A stretch of DNA of 64,000 nucleotides. Source: Spirosoma agri (lineage in GTDB: Bacteria; Bacteroidota; Bacteroidia; Cytophagales; Spirosomataceae). The position numbers and the translations under genes are program-made. Positions within the stretch are counted from its first letter, which is position 1, and every line of letters begins with the position of its first letter. Positions 8,100 to 17,194 of this stretch are shown in pieces. The stretch lies in assembly GCF_010747415.1 (NCBI RefSeq), contig NZ_JAAGNZ010000004.1:62001-126000 (forward strand), given 5' to 3'. The notes under the pieces are model-generated. The model saw only the letters and a list, made by a program, of their open reading frames with translations. It was not told the DNA's origin and did not search any database.

Positions 8100-11000
8100 C
8101 TATTTGTCTTCTTTCAGCGTCGACAGGAAACTAACCACATCCCGAATCTCCCGTTTTGTCAGAAGGTATTTCATTTCGGGCATACTCGACGGGAAATTAG
8201 TTCGCTTCGCAATCTGATCTTTGCGGATGGCCGTATCAGGCTGATCACCTACCTTGACTTTCACGTCCGTGCTGGTTTCTTCCTGTAAAATGCCACTAAC
8301 CGTTTTCCCGTTCTTTAACTTCAGATTGACGGTTCCAAAGCCGGGCGCTAACCGGGCACTCGGATTGATCAGGGCCTCGAGCAGCTGCTCGCGGGTGAGT
8401 CGGCTCGCCACCCCGTTCAGGCGTGGACCAGCGTTACCACCTAGATCGTCGTACGCGTGACACCGGATACACTGCGCCGTTTGATGGCGGAAGAAAATCC
8501 GCCGACCCAGATCCGGTTCGCCACCCAGCAGACTTCCTTTGTAAGATGCCGCCAATGCGTCCGGCGATAGCTTGGACGTGATGGCTTTATAACGGGTAGT
8601 CAACTGGGGCGAATGGCTGCTCTCGATGGCTTCTTCCAGTTCGAGCTGGAGTTCCGGCGCTAACGTACCAGCTGATAATTTGGTCAGTAACTGGTCGAAC
8701 GCTTTCTGTGAACTGGCAGCGGGCAGTTTTCCCAGCGTAAGCAACGCAGCTTGCTTTTCTTCGGTCGTACGGGTGGTAATTACCTCTGAGAGCAGCGTCA
8801 CCATCCGGTCTTTGGCCATATCCGACTTGGCCAGTAAGTCCAAGCCAGCGACCCGAACGCTCTTTTCGCTATCCGCCAGCGCCGTTTCAATCGCTTTGCT
8901 CAACTGCTTATCGTTCAGCGACGCCAGTGCCCGCAACGCAGCAACGCGCACAACGGCCTCCTTGTCCGTCGTTAACCGGCTGAACAATGATTCGGATGCT
9001 TCCGTTAGGTTCAGTTTTGTAACGGCTTTGATCGCACTCAGGCGGAGGGCTAACTCCGGATGGGTCAGTAGTTTGATGTATGAATCGGCAGTTTTTGTTT
9101 TTACCATCGCCGGATCACGTTCGATAACGCCCCGGTACCGTCCATCGACCCGATCCAGCAGCGACGGTTTGGCCCAGGTACTCAGGGCTTCCATGGCTTC
9201 GGCCCGCATCGCAACCGGACTTCCTTCTTTCTGCGCGTAGTCGATCAGTATTTGCATCGCTTCGGGTGTACCAACGCGCAGATTTGCATTGATGGCGCGT
9301 CGAAGCAGGGCTTCATTGGTGAAACGCGTGTTTTGCATAACTTTACCCAGGGCGGGTAAAGCGTCCGGAATCGATAGGTCATCGTTGATGCCACGAGCCG
9401 CTTCCGTAACCACAAACTCGTCTTTGTCGGCCAGAAACGCGGCAATTCCCGGATCGCTCATACGACGAAGGGCAACGACGGCTGCAATGCGTACAGCGCG
9501 CGATGGATTGTTCGCCAGGGCTACAATGGGTGCTGCTTTCCCGATGCGAGCCAAAGCCAGACTTCCGGCATGACGGATGTAGGCATCGTCGTCGTTGTTC
9601 GCTTCCAGCAGTTGAACAATAGGCTGAATGGCTGGCTCATAGGCGATACGACCCAAAGCTTCGGCGGCAAAAAACCGGGTGCGGCTGTTAGTGTCTTTCA
9701 GTAACGGAATCAACGCAGCCCCTGCGTCTTTGTACCGAACATCACCCAGCCATTTAGCTGCCTGCGCGCGAATTTCAGGGTCTTTGTCCTCAAGCAGAGG
9801 CATGAGCAACTGACCATAGCTCTTATCCTGACGAATCAGCTGGCTAATTCCCCAGATACCATGGACCCGCGCTAACTGGTTATCCGTTTGTTTGGTAGCT
9901 GCCGTGAACACAGCCGCCCCTTTTGCGCCCCGTTTCGCCAGCTCGAACTGGGCTTTCTGCCGAACGCGCATGTCCGCATTCTTCAGCAGTTCGCCCAGAT
10001 CCGCTTCCGAACGCTGACCGAATTTTTCGGCAAGCAGCGTTTTGGTCCGTAGACGATCCGCCGATCCAGCGCCCGCCTTGTCGTCCAGTTTCCAGATGCG
10101 GCCATAATCCTTGGTATCCCAGCCATTGATCCAGTCTGCTACGTACAAGGCACCATCGGGGCCAAAATCAATACCGGTAGCGAGTACGTTACCGAGAATT
10201 TTTTTCTGTTCGCCCAGCTCAAACGATGCTCCTTTCGGTTTCAGTTTGAAGGAATGAATACCGGAACGGGCGGGATTCCCCACAAATTCGGCGATGAAAA
10301 ACATATTCTTGTACGCAGGGCCAAGCGCCGTTCCCGGATTGTAGCGCATACCCGCCGGACCGCTTACGAAGTTGGCAATGGTCGGGGTGATGTAGGCCGC
10401 CTGACCCTCAAAGCGCGGTTTGAACATCTGCTCGTCCATCCAGACCTTGTACGTATTATTGTTTGGATCGCGGTATTTGCCGTACTGCCAGTTACTACGC
10501 CAGCCCGTATCGGAACCGTTTACGATGTAGACCAGCCGCTCTTTCTCGCCCGGATGATCGCCATCGTTATCTTCGCTGATCAGGTTACCGTATTCGTCGA
10601 ACACGAACTCGTGGACGTTGCGAACGCCATGCGCAAATACTTCAAAATCAGATCCATCCGGATTCGATCGCACAACGACGCCACTGTTAGGATGTGCCCA
10701 CTGTTTGCCATCCGGTCCTTTTCCGTTGAACCCGATATCGCCGATCTGCCAGTAGATTTTGCCATCGGGACCCATCTCGATACCCGACATGCCATGACCG
10801 CTAAACCCGACGTGAACGCCGTAGCCGTGCGAAATCGACGTTTTTGATTCGGCAATACCATCACCATCTTTATCCTGCATGCGCCACAGGTCCGGAGCTA
10901 CGGCCACGTACAGATCGTCACCATTGCTCATGACACCACCGGCTACATCGGTCACCTCATCGTGAAAATCATCGACGACCAGCTGTGACTGATCGGCAAC

Positions 11001-11528
11001 CCCATCGCCGGATGTGTCTTCGATCCGGTAGACATTTTCCTTTTCTACTGTCATGTCCCGCCAATCGTGGGAGCCATCGCCGTTGATGTCTTTCAACCAA
11101 TCGTTCTTAGCGCTGTTCTCCGGCGACAGAACGCGGTGCAGAAAGGCCCGTTTGTCCTCAATGCTCTGCAAATGGTTCGATTCGATTTCCCAGTCCTGGT
11201 GGCTTCTGATGTCGAATTCCGAGTTTTTCTGCCGATTTGTCCGCGTGTAATACAACCGGCCCGTATCGTCAATGTCGATAGCGATCGGATCGGCAACCAG
11301 CGAATCGACACCCCACAGGCGCAGGGTCAAGCCCTCGGCCAGTTCAGGGGTTACCGTAGCCTCGATTGCTTTCGCCAGTTGGGCTGCTTTTTCGGGAACC
11401 ATGCGCTTGATCCGGCGGTCGATCGGATCTTTCTCCGTCTGGTAGCTCACTAAAACGAGCATCGGAGCCAACGCACAGAGCCAGATAATTTCTTTCTTTG
11501 TCAGTAAACGAACGTTCCCTTTTTTCAT
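8100..11528 (-). CDS. Large heme-binding HEAT-repeat protein (membrane-bound dehydrogenase-like, CxxCH cytochrome)
   Basis: About 1142 residues. After an N-terminal hydrophobic anchor (about residues 12-32) comes a beta-propeller domain of the PQQ/glucose-dehydrogenase-like 'membrane-bound dehydrogenase' type, rich in DGDG and DINGDGSHDW calcium-type loops. HEAT repeats follow in the middle third (for example DPEIRAQAAKWLGDVRY, SRTRFFAAEALGRIAY). The C-terminus is a cytochrome c domain with the heme site CIRCH (about 120 residues from the end) and a Met-containing SSMPEMKYLLT segment as likely sixth ligand. This is the architecture annotated as PVC-type heme-binding protein, also common in Bacteroidota, thought to oxidise sugars or other extracytoplasmic substrates. 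The start was set at ATG 11528, which precedes the basic MKKGNVRLLTKK region; an ATG at 11558 would add ten residues. Its electron acceptor is unknown. Confidence 0.88.
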   Translation of the reverse strand: MKKGNVRLLTKKEIIWLCALAPMLVLVSYQTEKDPIDRRIKRMVPEKAAQLAKAIEATVTPELAEGLTLRLWGVDSLVADPIAIDIDDTGRLYYTRTNRQKNSEFDIRSHQDWEIESNHLQSIEDKRAFLHRVLSPENSAKNDWLKDINGDGSHDWRDMTVEKENVYRIEDTSGDGVADQSQLVVDDFHDEVTDVAGGVMSNGDDLYVAVAPDLWRMQDKDGDGIAESKTSISHGYGVHVGFSGHGMSGIEMGPDGKIYWQIGDIGFNGKGPDGKQWAHPNSGVVVRSNPDGSDFEVFAHGVRNVHEFVFDEYGNLISEDNDGDHPGEKERLVYIVNGSDTGWRSNWQYGKYRDPNNNTYKVWMDEQMFKPRFEGQAAYITPTIANFVSGPAGMRYNPGTALGPAYKNMFFIAEFVGNPARSGIHSFKLKPKGASFELGEQKKILGNVLATGIDFGPDGALYVADWINGWDTKDYGRIWKLDDKAGAGSADRLRTKTLLAEKFGQRSEADLGELLKNADMRVRQKAQFELAKRGAKGAAVFTAATKQTDNQLARVHGIWGISQLIRQDKSYGQLLMPLLEDKDPEIRAQAAKWLGDVRYKDAGAALIPLLKDTNSRTRFFAAEALGRIAYEPAIQPIVQLLEANNDDDAYIRHAGSLALARIGKAAPIVALANNPSRAVRIAAVVALRRMSDPGIAAFLADKDEFVVTEAARGINDDLSIPDALPALGKVMQNTRFTNEALLRRAINANLRVGTPEAMQILIDYAQKEGSPVAMRAEAMEALSTWAKPSLLDRVDGRYRGVIERDPAMVKTKTADSYIKLLTHPELALRLSAIKAVTKLNLTEASESLFSRLTTDKEAVVRVAALRALASLNDKQLSKAIETALADSEKSVRVAGLDLLAKSDMAKDRMVTLLSEVITTRTTEEKQAALLTLGKLPAASSQKAFDQLLTKLSAGTLAPELQLELEEAIESSHSPQLTTRYKAITSKLSPDALAASYKGSLLGGEPDLGRRIFFRHQTAQCIRCHAYDDLGGNAGPRLNGVASRLTREQLLEALINPSARLAPGFGTVNLKLKNGKTVSGILQEETSTDVKVKVGDQPDTAIRKDQIAKRTNFPSSMPEMKYLLTKREIRDVVSFLSTLKEDK

Positions 11529-11822
11529 CCTAAAACAGTTGTTAGCCAGTGCCATCACCAGCGATCAATAGGGTTACTCATAGCTGCCGCGTTGATCGCT
11601 GGTAGGTGGCCGGTTTTAAAAGGCATTTTCGATCAGACGCTACTTACTAAATAAAGCTTTGTTTAGCCAGATCAGGCCCTCATTCCTGTTTTCGAACTAT
11701 CCAGGGTCAGTATGGATAGTCAACCCCAGACTAAAAGATATGGTTGGTTGACAGCGTTTCGTTCGTTGATTCCCTCCTATCGCATCAGTAAACGTTCCGC
11801 CCGTGCACCTTTGTAGCAAATA

Positions 11823-12695
11823 ATGAGCGACACTGACATGACCCGATACGTTCCGAATTCAAAAACTAACTGGAAATACTTTACCCTGTTCGTTACCTTG
11901 TTGTGTCTGGTTAGTTCATTCAAACATAAAGAACTGAGTTGGGTCGCGATTGGCGATTCGATCACCTATCTGAACGAGCATCCCGAAGAAACGGGCCATC
12001 GAATTACGAAAGGCTATATGAGCCGGGTTGTCGAGCGACTTCCGTTTATTCATTACACCAACCAGGGCCACAATGGCTGGACTTCCGGGGGCATTGCCTC
12101 GGCCATCGAAACGCTCGGATTGGCAAAGGCTGATCTGTATTCGATTTTTCTGGGCACGAATGACTGGTGGGCTGGTCGCCCGCTGGGCCGTCTGGCCGAT
12201 TATCAGCGCAATACCGGCAATGGTACCGTCTATGGTTCGTTTCGTATCATCATCGATAAACTTCGCAGTCTGAATCCGCAGGCGACCATTGTCCTGATTA
12301 CGCCCATGCAACGGGTCGATTTTGTGTACATCGCGAATCCGAAGAACAATGCGTATGGATCATACAAGCCCAAAAACGGGCAGACCCTCGAATCATTTGC
12401 CAACGCCATCGATTCGATCGGCCGTTACGAGCATATGGCGGTGGTCGATCTTTACCACACGAATAAGTTACGACACAAGAAACTGGTCAAGTTTAAACGC
12501 CTGAAAAACCCCAAAAGTGGTGCCTATACTGATTACCCGTATCCTAAATTTATCGACGTACCGTTCAACCCAGACACCGACGCATATCCGTATCCCGTCG
12601 AATCCATTGACAGAACGTATGATGGGTTACACCCCTCGGACAAAGGGTACGCGATCATTAGCCGCAAATTGGTCAAGCTGTTTAAACAGTATTGA
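11823..12695 (+). CDS. SGNH/GDSL-family hydrolase, secreted
   Basis: A 290-residue protein with the four SGNH blocks: GDSITYLNE (nucleophile Ser), GHNGWTSGG (Gly), FLGTNDWW (Asn) and DGLHPSDKGY (catalytic Asp-x-x-His). An N-terminal hydrophobic segment (YFTLFVTLLCLVSSF) is a signal peptide or anchor, so it acts beyond the inner membrane. Family members are esterases or lipases that often deacetylate polysaccharides or peptidoglycan; the substrate here cannot be told. The ATG at 11823 is chosen; a second ATG at 11838 would give a tighter signal peptide. It is divergent from the heme-binding gene over a 300-bp shared upstream region. Confidence 0.88.
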   Translation: MSDTDMTRYVPNSKTNWKYFTLFVTLLCLVSSFKHKELSWVAIGDSITYLNEHPEETGHRITKGYMSRVVERLPFIHYTNQGHNGWTSGGIASAIETLGLAKADLYSIFLGTNDWWAGRPLGRLADYQRNTGNGTVYGSFRIIIDKLRSLNPQATIVLITPMQRVDFVYIANPKNNAYGSYKPKNGQTLESFANAIDSIGRYEHMAVVDLYHTNKLRHKKLVKFKRLKNPKSGAYTDYPYPKFIDVPFNPDTDAYPYPVESIDRTYDGLHPSDKGYAIISRKLVKLFKQY

Positions 12696-12724
12696 CAGTG
12701 TTGCACTAGTTCAACCATAAATCG

Positions 12725-12773
12725 AGCCTTTTATAGCATAAGGGACAAATTGTCCCTTATGCTATAAAAGGCT
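12725..12773. repeat. 49-nt near-perfect palindrome
   Basis: Two 24-nt arms (12725-12748 and 12750-12773) are perfect reverse complements around a single A. It lies between the convergent ends of the SGNH hydrolase and parB. The core reads GGGACAAATTGTCCC, sharing the GGACAAA half-site with the inverted repeats upstream of parA. No T-run follows on either side, so a canonical intrinsic terminator is not obvious. A bidirectional terminator, a ParB/ParA-bound centromere site or a recombination site are all possible. Confidence 0.7.
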
Positions 12774-12896
12774 GCAAACAGGCTGTATTTGTTAAGCTGC
12801 TTGGGCAGCGAATTGTGTAAGAGCAGCTATGGAGAATACGTCGGGCTGAGTCAGTCTGTGTTCAGGATTGAGCATATATGCCCGCAGATGACTGCA

Positions 12897-13871
12897 TTAA
12901 TTTTGTTGCTGTAATAACTGAGCACACTCTATGATTTCCTGACATAACTGCTTCAGGTCTACTTTTTTTGCGCTCAGCTTACTCACCAGTTGACTAAGTT
13001 GTTGTTTCAACTGCGCTGCTTTTTCCTTGGTATCAGGCGGGGAGGAGACACTGGATCGGTTGCGATCCGTACTGCTTTTCTGAACGATTTCCTGTAGCTC
13101 GGCCTCGGTAGAGATCAGCGAAACCGGTTTTTCAGACTTCCCCAATTGCTGAACCAATCCCTTATCTACTTTCACTTTGCCGGATAAAATAGCCTGCTTG
13201 AAGGGAGGGGATAAACGGTCCAGACCCAAGGCAAAAATGCTATCGCGCTTGATCGTTTTTTCGCTTACGTTGAATTGTTTACCCAGCCGGTACGCGGTAG
13301 AGGTACTGGTATCGTCCGGTGAAGCTTGCTCATTTGACGAAGCGACGGGGGGCTGTTCGATCAATGCAGTAGCATAAAGGTCATTCTGACCCTTATGGTT
13401 TTCCCGGATATATTTTCCCTTCGCCAACTTATCCTTCAGGTACCGAAGTCCTCGTAAATACGACACCTGTTCAGGCGCAAGGTTACGCCTACCCAGCTGG
13501 TTATCAATCATAAAGAACTTCACTTCCTCCATCGACGGGAAGCTCATCAGGTGAATCTTAAAATCCAGCTGATGCTTTTTGCAGATAGTATACCGATTGT
13601 GTCCATCGATCAGTACATACTGAGGTGTCGATGCGGGCTGTTGATCCGATAGTTGTTCCCCGGTGGTCTCCCAAATGAGAAGCGCTTCCCGACAACCATT
13701 CTGTTTAATGTTTTCTTCCAACTGCCTGAATTCTTCCTCCAAAAGAGGGGGGATATAAGCGGCCAGATCGGGTAGTATGCGAATGTGTTGCTTGATGTCT
13801 TCGTGCCGCAGTAAACTTTGATCTTTGATCAACGTATTAGCAGCCAAGGCCAGCTGATATTTTTTTGCCAT
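12897..13871 (-). CDS. parB: ParB/RepB-family partition protein
   Basis: A 324-residue protein directly downstream of parA (31-bp gap). The N-terminal half carries a ParB/Srx-like domain with YVLIDGHNRYTIC (about residues 89-101). A helix-turn-helix follows (LGKQFNVSEKTIKRDSIFALG, about 190-211), and then a KVDKG segment like the end of the KorB/ParB DNA-binding domain. The C-terminal 80 residues are Lys/Gln-rich and probably coiled-coil, suiting dimerisation. In a type Ia/Ib partition system ParB binds the centromere and stimulates ParA ATPase. The canonical GERR CTP-binding box is replaced by GHNR, so CTP-dependent clamping is not assured. It ends close to the palindrome at 12725-12773, a candidate centromere. 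Confidence 0.88.
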   Translation of the reverse strand: MAKKYQLALAANTLIKDQSLLRHEDIKQHIRILPDLAAYIPPLLEEEFRQLEENIKQNGCREALLIWETTGEQLSDQQPASTPQYVLIDGHNRYTICKKHQLDFKIHLMSFPSMEEVKFFMIDNQLGRRNLAPEQVSYLRGLRYLKDKLAKGKYIRENHKGQNDLYATALIEQPPVASSNEQASPDDTSTSTAYRLGKQFNVSEKTIKRDSIFALGLDRLSPPFKQAILSGKVKVDKGLVQQLGKSEKPVSLISTEAELQEIVQKSSTDRNRSSVSSPPDTKEKAAQLKQQLSQLVSKLSAKKVDLKQLCQEIIECAQLLQQQN

Positions 13872-13902
13872 GAGAAAGTTCGTTGGTTAAGAGTCCGTTC
13901 GA

Positions 13903-14865
13903 TTAAACCGTTTCGGCGGGTTGCCCGGTTAGTTCCAGTGCCAGATTGCGGTAGTCGACGGCACCGTTAGACTCCTTAGCGTAGGTGAAAATGTCCTGCT
14001 GGGCAATCTGAGATTCCTTTAACGCAACGTTTAATCGAATCTCCGTATTGAAAATGGTAAAGTTCGTTAAGAGCCCTCCTCGAATATACGTAAGCATATC
14101 GCGGTGTACATTCAATCGTTTGTCGACCAAGGTGAGAACGATCCCCTCAACGGTTAGCTCATGATTAATGCGATCCCGCACCTGCATAATGCGTTCGAAC
14201 AAATTGTTAATTCCTTTCATGGCCGACGCTTCCGGCTGAAGGGTAATCAAACAGGAAGTAGAGGCAACCAGGGCAGAATTTGTGAATATGTTCAGGGCAG
14301 GGGGGCAGTCGATAAGAATGAAGTCATACTGAGTTCTGAGCGTTGCCAAAACGTTTTTGAGCTGGTTGACACCTCCTACTGCCTGAACCAGTTCCAGATC
14401 AGCATTGGCCAATTCCAGGTCACTCGGTGCCAAATCAAAATTAGCGCCGATAGAGACGATTGGTAAAGGCTCATTTTTCAGCAGGGCGTGCACCACTTGC
14501 TTTTGTGGCTCATCAACCCCCAGGACCTGGGAAAGATTACCCTGCGAATCCAGATCGATGAGCAGTACGCGGTTGCCTAATAAAGCCAAAGCCTTGCCTA
14601 AATTTAAGGTCGTCGTTGTTTTACCAACTCCACCTTTGTGATTGGCAATTGAAATAACTTTCGCTTTTCTGGCCGAGGGATCAACAAAGCCGTATTTTTT
14701 CAATATGGGATACAGTGCGGCCAGGTGTTTCGCGTTGAGAACACGGTCCCCCGACAGGGCCTTGGTAAGCGTGGTGGTTGGAATACCGGCTTCCTGCTCA
14801 ATGACGGAGGCAGATAAAGCGGGATTCAACTTTAAAAAGGTTACAGCGTGAGCGTTGGTGATCAT
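13903..14865 (-). CDS. parA: ParA-family partition ATPase with N-terminal DNA-binding domain
   Basis: A 320-residue Walker-type ATPase. Residues 1-60 form a helix-turn-helix (SASVIEQEAGIPTTTLTKAL), as in type Ia ParA proteins that also repress their own operon. The deviant Walker A motif KGGVGKTTTTLNLG (about residues 75-88), LLIDLDSQGNLSQ and the Walker B FILIDCPPAL follow in order. ATP-bound ParA binds the nucleoid nonspecifically and, driven by ParB, moves and separates plasmid copies. The gene is first in a parA-parB operon. Two inverted repeats immediately upstream are likely operators. The presence of rep, iterons and parAB in one window strongly suggests an autonomous replicon. Confidence 0.95.
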   Translation of the reverse strand: MITNAHAVTFLKLNPALSASVIEQEAGIPTTTLTKALSGDRVLNAKHLAALYPILKKYGFVDPSARKAKVISIANHKGGVGKTTTTLNLGKALALLGNRVLLIDLDSQGNLSQVLGVDEPQKQVVHALLKNEPLPIVSIGANFDLAPSDLELANADLELVQAVGGVNQLKNVLATLRTQYDFILIDCPPALNIFTNSALVASTSCLITLQPEASAMKGINNLFERIMQVRDRINHELTVEGIVLTLVDKRLNVHRDMLTYIRGGLLTNFTIFNTEIRLNVALKESQIAQQDIFTYAKESNGAVDYRNLALELTGQPAETV

Positions 14866-14880
14866 GGAGGCAAGGGCTTA

Positions 14881-14932
14881 TTTGTCATAATATTAGGACA
14901 AACGAAACTATTTGTCAAATAATACGGGCAAA
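14881..14932 (-). promoter_or_regulatory. Twin 22-bp inverted repeats, probable parAB operators
   Basis: TTTGTC-N10-GACAAA at 14881-14902 and TTTGTC-N10-GGCAAA at 14911-14932 have identical geometry and lie 30 bp apart, 15-67 bp upstream of the parA start codon. The ParA N-terminal helix-turn-helix makes autorepression here plausible. A weak Bacteroidota-type promoter (TTTG, 18 bp, TAGTTTCG on the minus strand) overlaps them. Confidence 0.6.
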
Positions 14933-15279
14933 TTGAAGCAGATTTATTACAGCTGCACTTGATCGAAAGACTATCTAAAACTCTCACAGCCACGTTCTTT
15001 GTCCATGCGAACCGACTAAATCACCGTAAACTAAGATCAATGCCTTTTTATTGGCTTTGGCGGCAGTCAGGCCCGGCTTGCGGAGAAATGCCAAAGGGGA
15101 TGATCGGGTAAGCCGAGATCTGGGACATCATTGCTACGCTAAAGACTCGGGCATTAAACGGTCCATTGCCCGCACTTAACCGCCATTAAAAAAATGAGTA
15201 GGGTAACCAAAAATAAAAAAACCTGTTACTATCTAGACTGTATGGCTTGCCAGGGGTTAGCTACTGAAAAAGTACGAGC
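14933..15279. other. Gene-free stretch between the parAB promoter and a small orphan gene
   Basis: No gene or clear hairpin was seen. An A-rich segment at about 15185-15230 may belong to the promoter of the next gene. Confidence 0.5.
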
Positions 15280-15564
15280 ATGAACACCGATAAAGATCAA
15301 CTTGCTTTTGAACTTAGCGCCTTCAACAAGCTCTCATCCACCAGTAGCATCCAGGTTATCACGGATGCCTATAACCGGATACTGATTATGGTTCAGGCCG
15401 TCATCCTAACTCGAAATGACCCGGATTCAACCACCCGGGCCTGGAGTCTGCTGAATGATGATGCCTACAAATATTTATCTGAAATTCAGGAAGGGAAAAG
15501 GGATGCTACGGATGAGTTAAAGCGCACAGTGAGTCAGGTTGGGCAAATACTCTCCATCGCCTAA
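15280..15564 (+). CDS. Small hypothetical protein, 94 residues
   Basis: Unrecognised. The composition is that of a soluble, mostly helical protein, with a run of amphipathic helices (AYNRILIMVQAVILTRNDP, then WSLLNDDAYKYLSEIQEG and RTVSQVGQILSIA) and no membrane segment or signal. Codon use is like the neighbours and no overlapping frame is better. It lies next to parAB on the opposite strand and might be a plasmid-borne accessory gene. No function is proposed. Confidence 0.6.
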   Translation: MNTDKDQLAFELSAFNKLSSTSSIQVITDAYNRILIMVQAVILTRNDPDSTTRAWSLLNDDAYKYLSEIQEGKRDATDELKRTVSQVGQILSIA

Positions 15565-15623
15565 TTTATAAATGGGTACCATTCCGCTCCTTGCTAGACA
15601 TTATAGTGTTCTTTCATATCGAG

Positions 15624-15869
15624 TTACTCCCTTGTCAGTGAATACCTGGGTGCCTTACCCTTTTCGTAAATCAGGTAAAACCAGTGTCCATTTTCGCAGG
15701 TATGGCCATCAACGCAGGCAGAACCTAACGTGTAGTTCGGGCATGGATTCCAGATACCTGCTTCGTCCGTATAGCCGGGAAGCCAGGACAAACGGGCTTG
15801 AAACCGTTCTTCTAAAAATCCATCGGGCACAACGCGCGTGGTTTGACAGGTTAGGCAGGCAATTTGCAT
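15624..15869 (-). CDS. Small cysteine-rich hypothetical protein
   Basis: An 81-residue protein starting MQIACLTCQTTRVVPDG. It carries a CxxC pair near the N-terminus (C5, C8) and further cysteines in NPCPNYTLGSACVDGHTC plus a following NGHW, so a zinc-binding fold is likely. The chosen ATG at 15869 places the first CxxC right at the start; a longer frame to 15911 adds an unconvincing leader. It is convergent with the 94-residue orphan across 60 bp. The family is not recognised and no function is proposed. Confidence 0.6.
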   Translation of the reverse strand: MQIACLTCQTTRVVPDGFLEERFQARLSWLPGYTDEAGIWNPCPNYTLGSACVDGHTCENGHWFYLIYEKGKAPRYSLTRE

Positions 15870-16162
15870 AACAAAAGGTGTGTGAAGTGGGAAAAGATGA
15901 GAGGCTACCAAACATACTTAAAGCCCGGCCTGAGGTAAATACAACGCTATCGTCCGATCAAAACCCTATCTAGGTGATCAGTTTTCGACTGAGGAGTAGC
16001 TTTGCGAAGGGAAAAGAGAGTTAAGTAAGATTCTAGATGGACGAGACAAGTATCGGGCTTAACTCAAACCACATCCGTACCCTCACTAGTTTAAGCTTTT
16101 CCTACTTAAACGCAGTTAGACACTGGACACGTAGACGAAAGCGCTACGGTTAACTCAACAGT

Positions 16163-16558
16163 ATGAAAAAGGCATTCATCTTGGGCGCTATGCTGGTAGG
16201 CATTGCGACCTTCAGCGCACAGGCGCAAACAACAGGCTCCGGCAGTGGTACGGGTAATGCTACCAACGGATCGGCTTCCCAAAACGGAACGTCGGCCAGC
16301 AGCCGTAGCAATGGTTCAACCATGGGCACAGGCAGTACTACGGGTTCAATGAATGGCACACAGGGTGGCCGTACTAAATCGAAAGGTTCAAGCTCAATGA
16401 GCAACGGCTCTACCGGAACCGGCAGCCAACGGGACAACTCAACGACTGATGGAACCAGCACCCAAAGTGGTAGTTCGATGTCGACCCAGGGTGGATCGAC
16501 TGGCCGCAGTGGTCGCAAGGGAAAGATGACAAAGGCCAATTCGACTTCGTCGAACTAG
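16163..16558 (+). CDS. Secreted low-complexity Ser/Gly/Thr/Asn-rich protein
   Basis: A 131-residue protein with a clear signal peptide (MKKAFILGAMLVGIATFSAQAQ, cleavage after AQA). The rest is almost entirely Ser, Gly, Thr, Asn and Gln with short repeats such as GSGTGN, GSTTGS and GSSMST, ending in a basic patch (GRSGRKGKMTKAN). Such sequences are intrinsically disordered and often sit in the periplasm or at the cell surface. No enzyme motif is present. Its own terminator follows. The reverse strand is also open over this region because of the repetitive composition, but only the plus strand has a signal peptide. Confidence 0.8.
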   Translation: MKKAFILGAMLVGIATFSAQAQTTGSGSGTGNATNGSASQNGTSASSRSNGSTMGTGSTTGSMNGTQGGRTKSKGSSSMSNGSTGTGSQRDNSTTDGTSTQSGSSMSTQGGSTGRSGRKGKMTKANSTSSN

Positions 16559-16607
16559 AGTAAGCCTTCGCTATGGCTTAGGTTTGCAAAGTCCAGCGCG
16601 TTTTTAG

Positions 16608-16638
16608 AGTCGGCTACAAAACTAGTCGACTTTTTTTG
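16608..16638 (+). terminator. Intrinsic terminator
   Basis: AGTCGGCTA pairs with TAGTCGACT (one G-U wobble) around a CAAAAC loop and is followed by seven T residues, 50 bp after the stop codon of the low-complexity secreted protein. A smaller hairpin (TAAGCC/GGCTTA) lies at 16561-16580. Confidence 0.8.
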
Positions 16639-17194
16639 TCCCCTGTTTAGGATCGACCATTCGGAAAGTTTCCCACTACCAGTAGCGAAAACAAGCCAAT
16701 CTACTAGTGCAGCCTATCGATCGCTACTGGATAATATCTGACGTAGCCAGCTTTGTAAATTACTATTCGTGGTTTACTGAAGAAGCAAGAACAACAGAGT
16801 AACATTCGCTTTCGCCACGTTCAACTAAAGTAAGGTAGTACCATGCAGTTCCCGCTACGACATTGGCAGGTATCATAGCCTGTCCTGAACGTTTGTGATC
16901 CTACTCGCCAAAATCTCGAATCAGAAGCCCATTCTTCGGCAGAGAAGCAGGGCTTGCGGGTGATTTATTGGCTGGGTTGTCTTGGCATCAAGTAACCCCT
17001 TTGATCACTTCAACCAGAGAAAAACAAGCTGATTTTTTTGTGATCACGGTCAATTCTGATTGGTAGTATACCTATTAGATAGGCGACCAAAACAGTTCCA
17101 GTAACCTAGGGGTTATGCAGGTGAGGTCACATACTCCCGGTGGGTTCTCTCGTACTTTGTACCAGAATCATGCTCCCGAGTAGCTCAATAACCT
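16639..17194. other. Gene-free stretch before the molybdenum oxidoreductase operon
   Basis: No convincing gene. It should hold the operon promoter; TACTTTG at about 17154-17160 resembles a -7 element but has only one spacer base, so it is not called. Confidence 0.5.

Noticed and set aside
12725-12773. Palindrome as an insertion-sequence end or IS pair
   Set aside because: There is only one copy, no transposase is nearby and no target-site duplication was seen.
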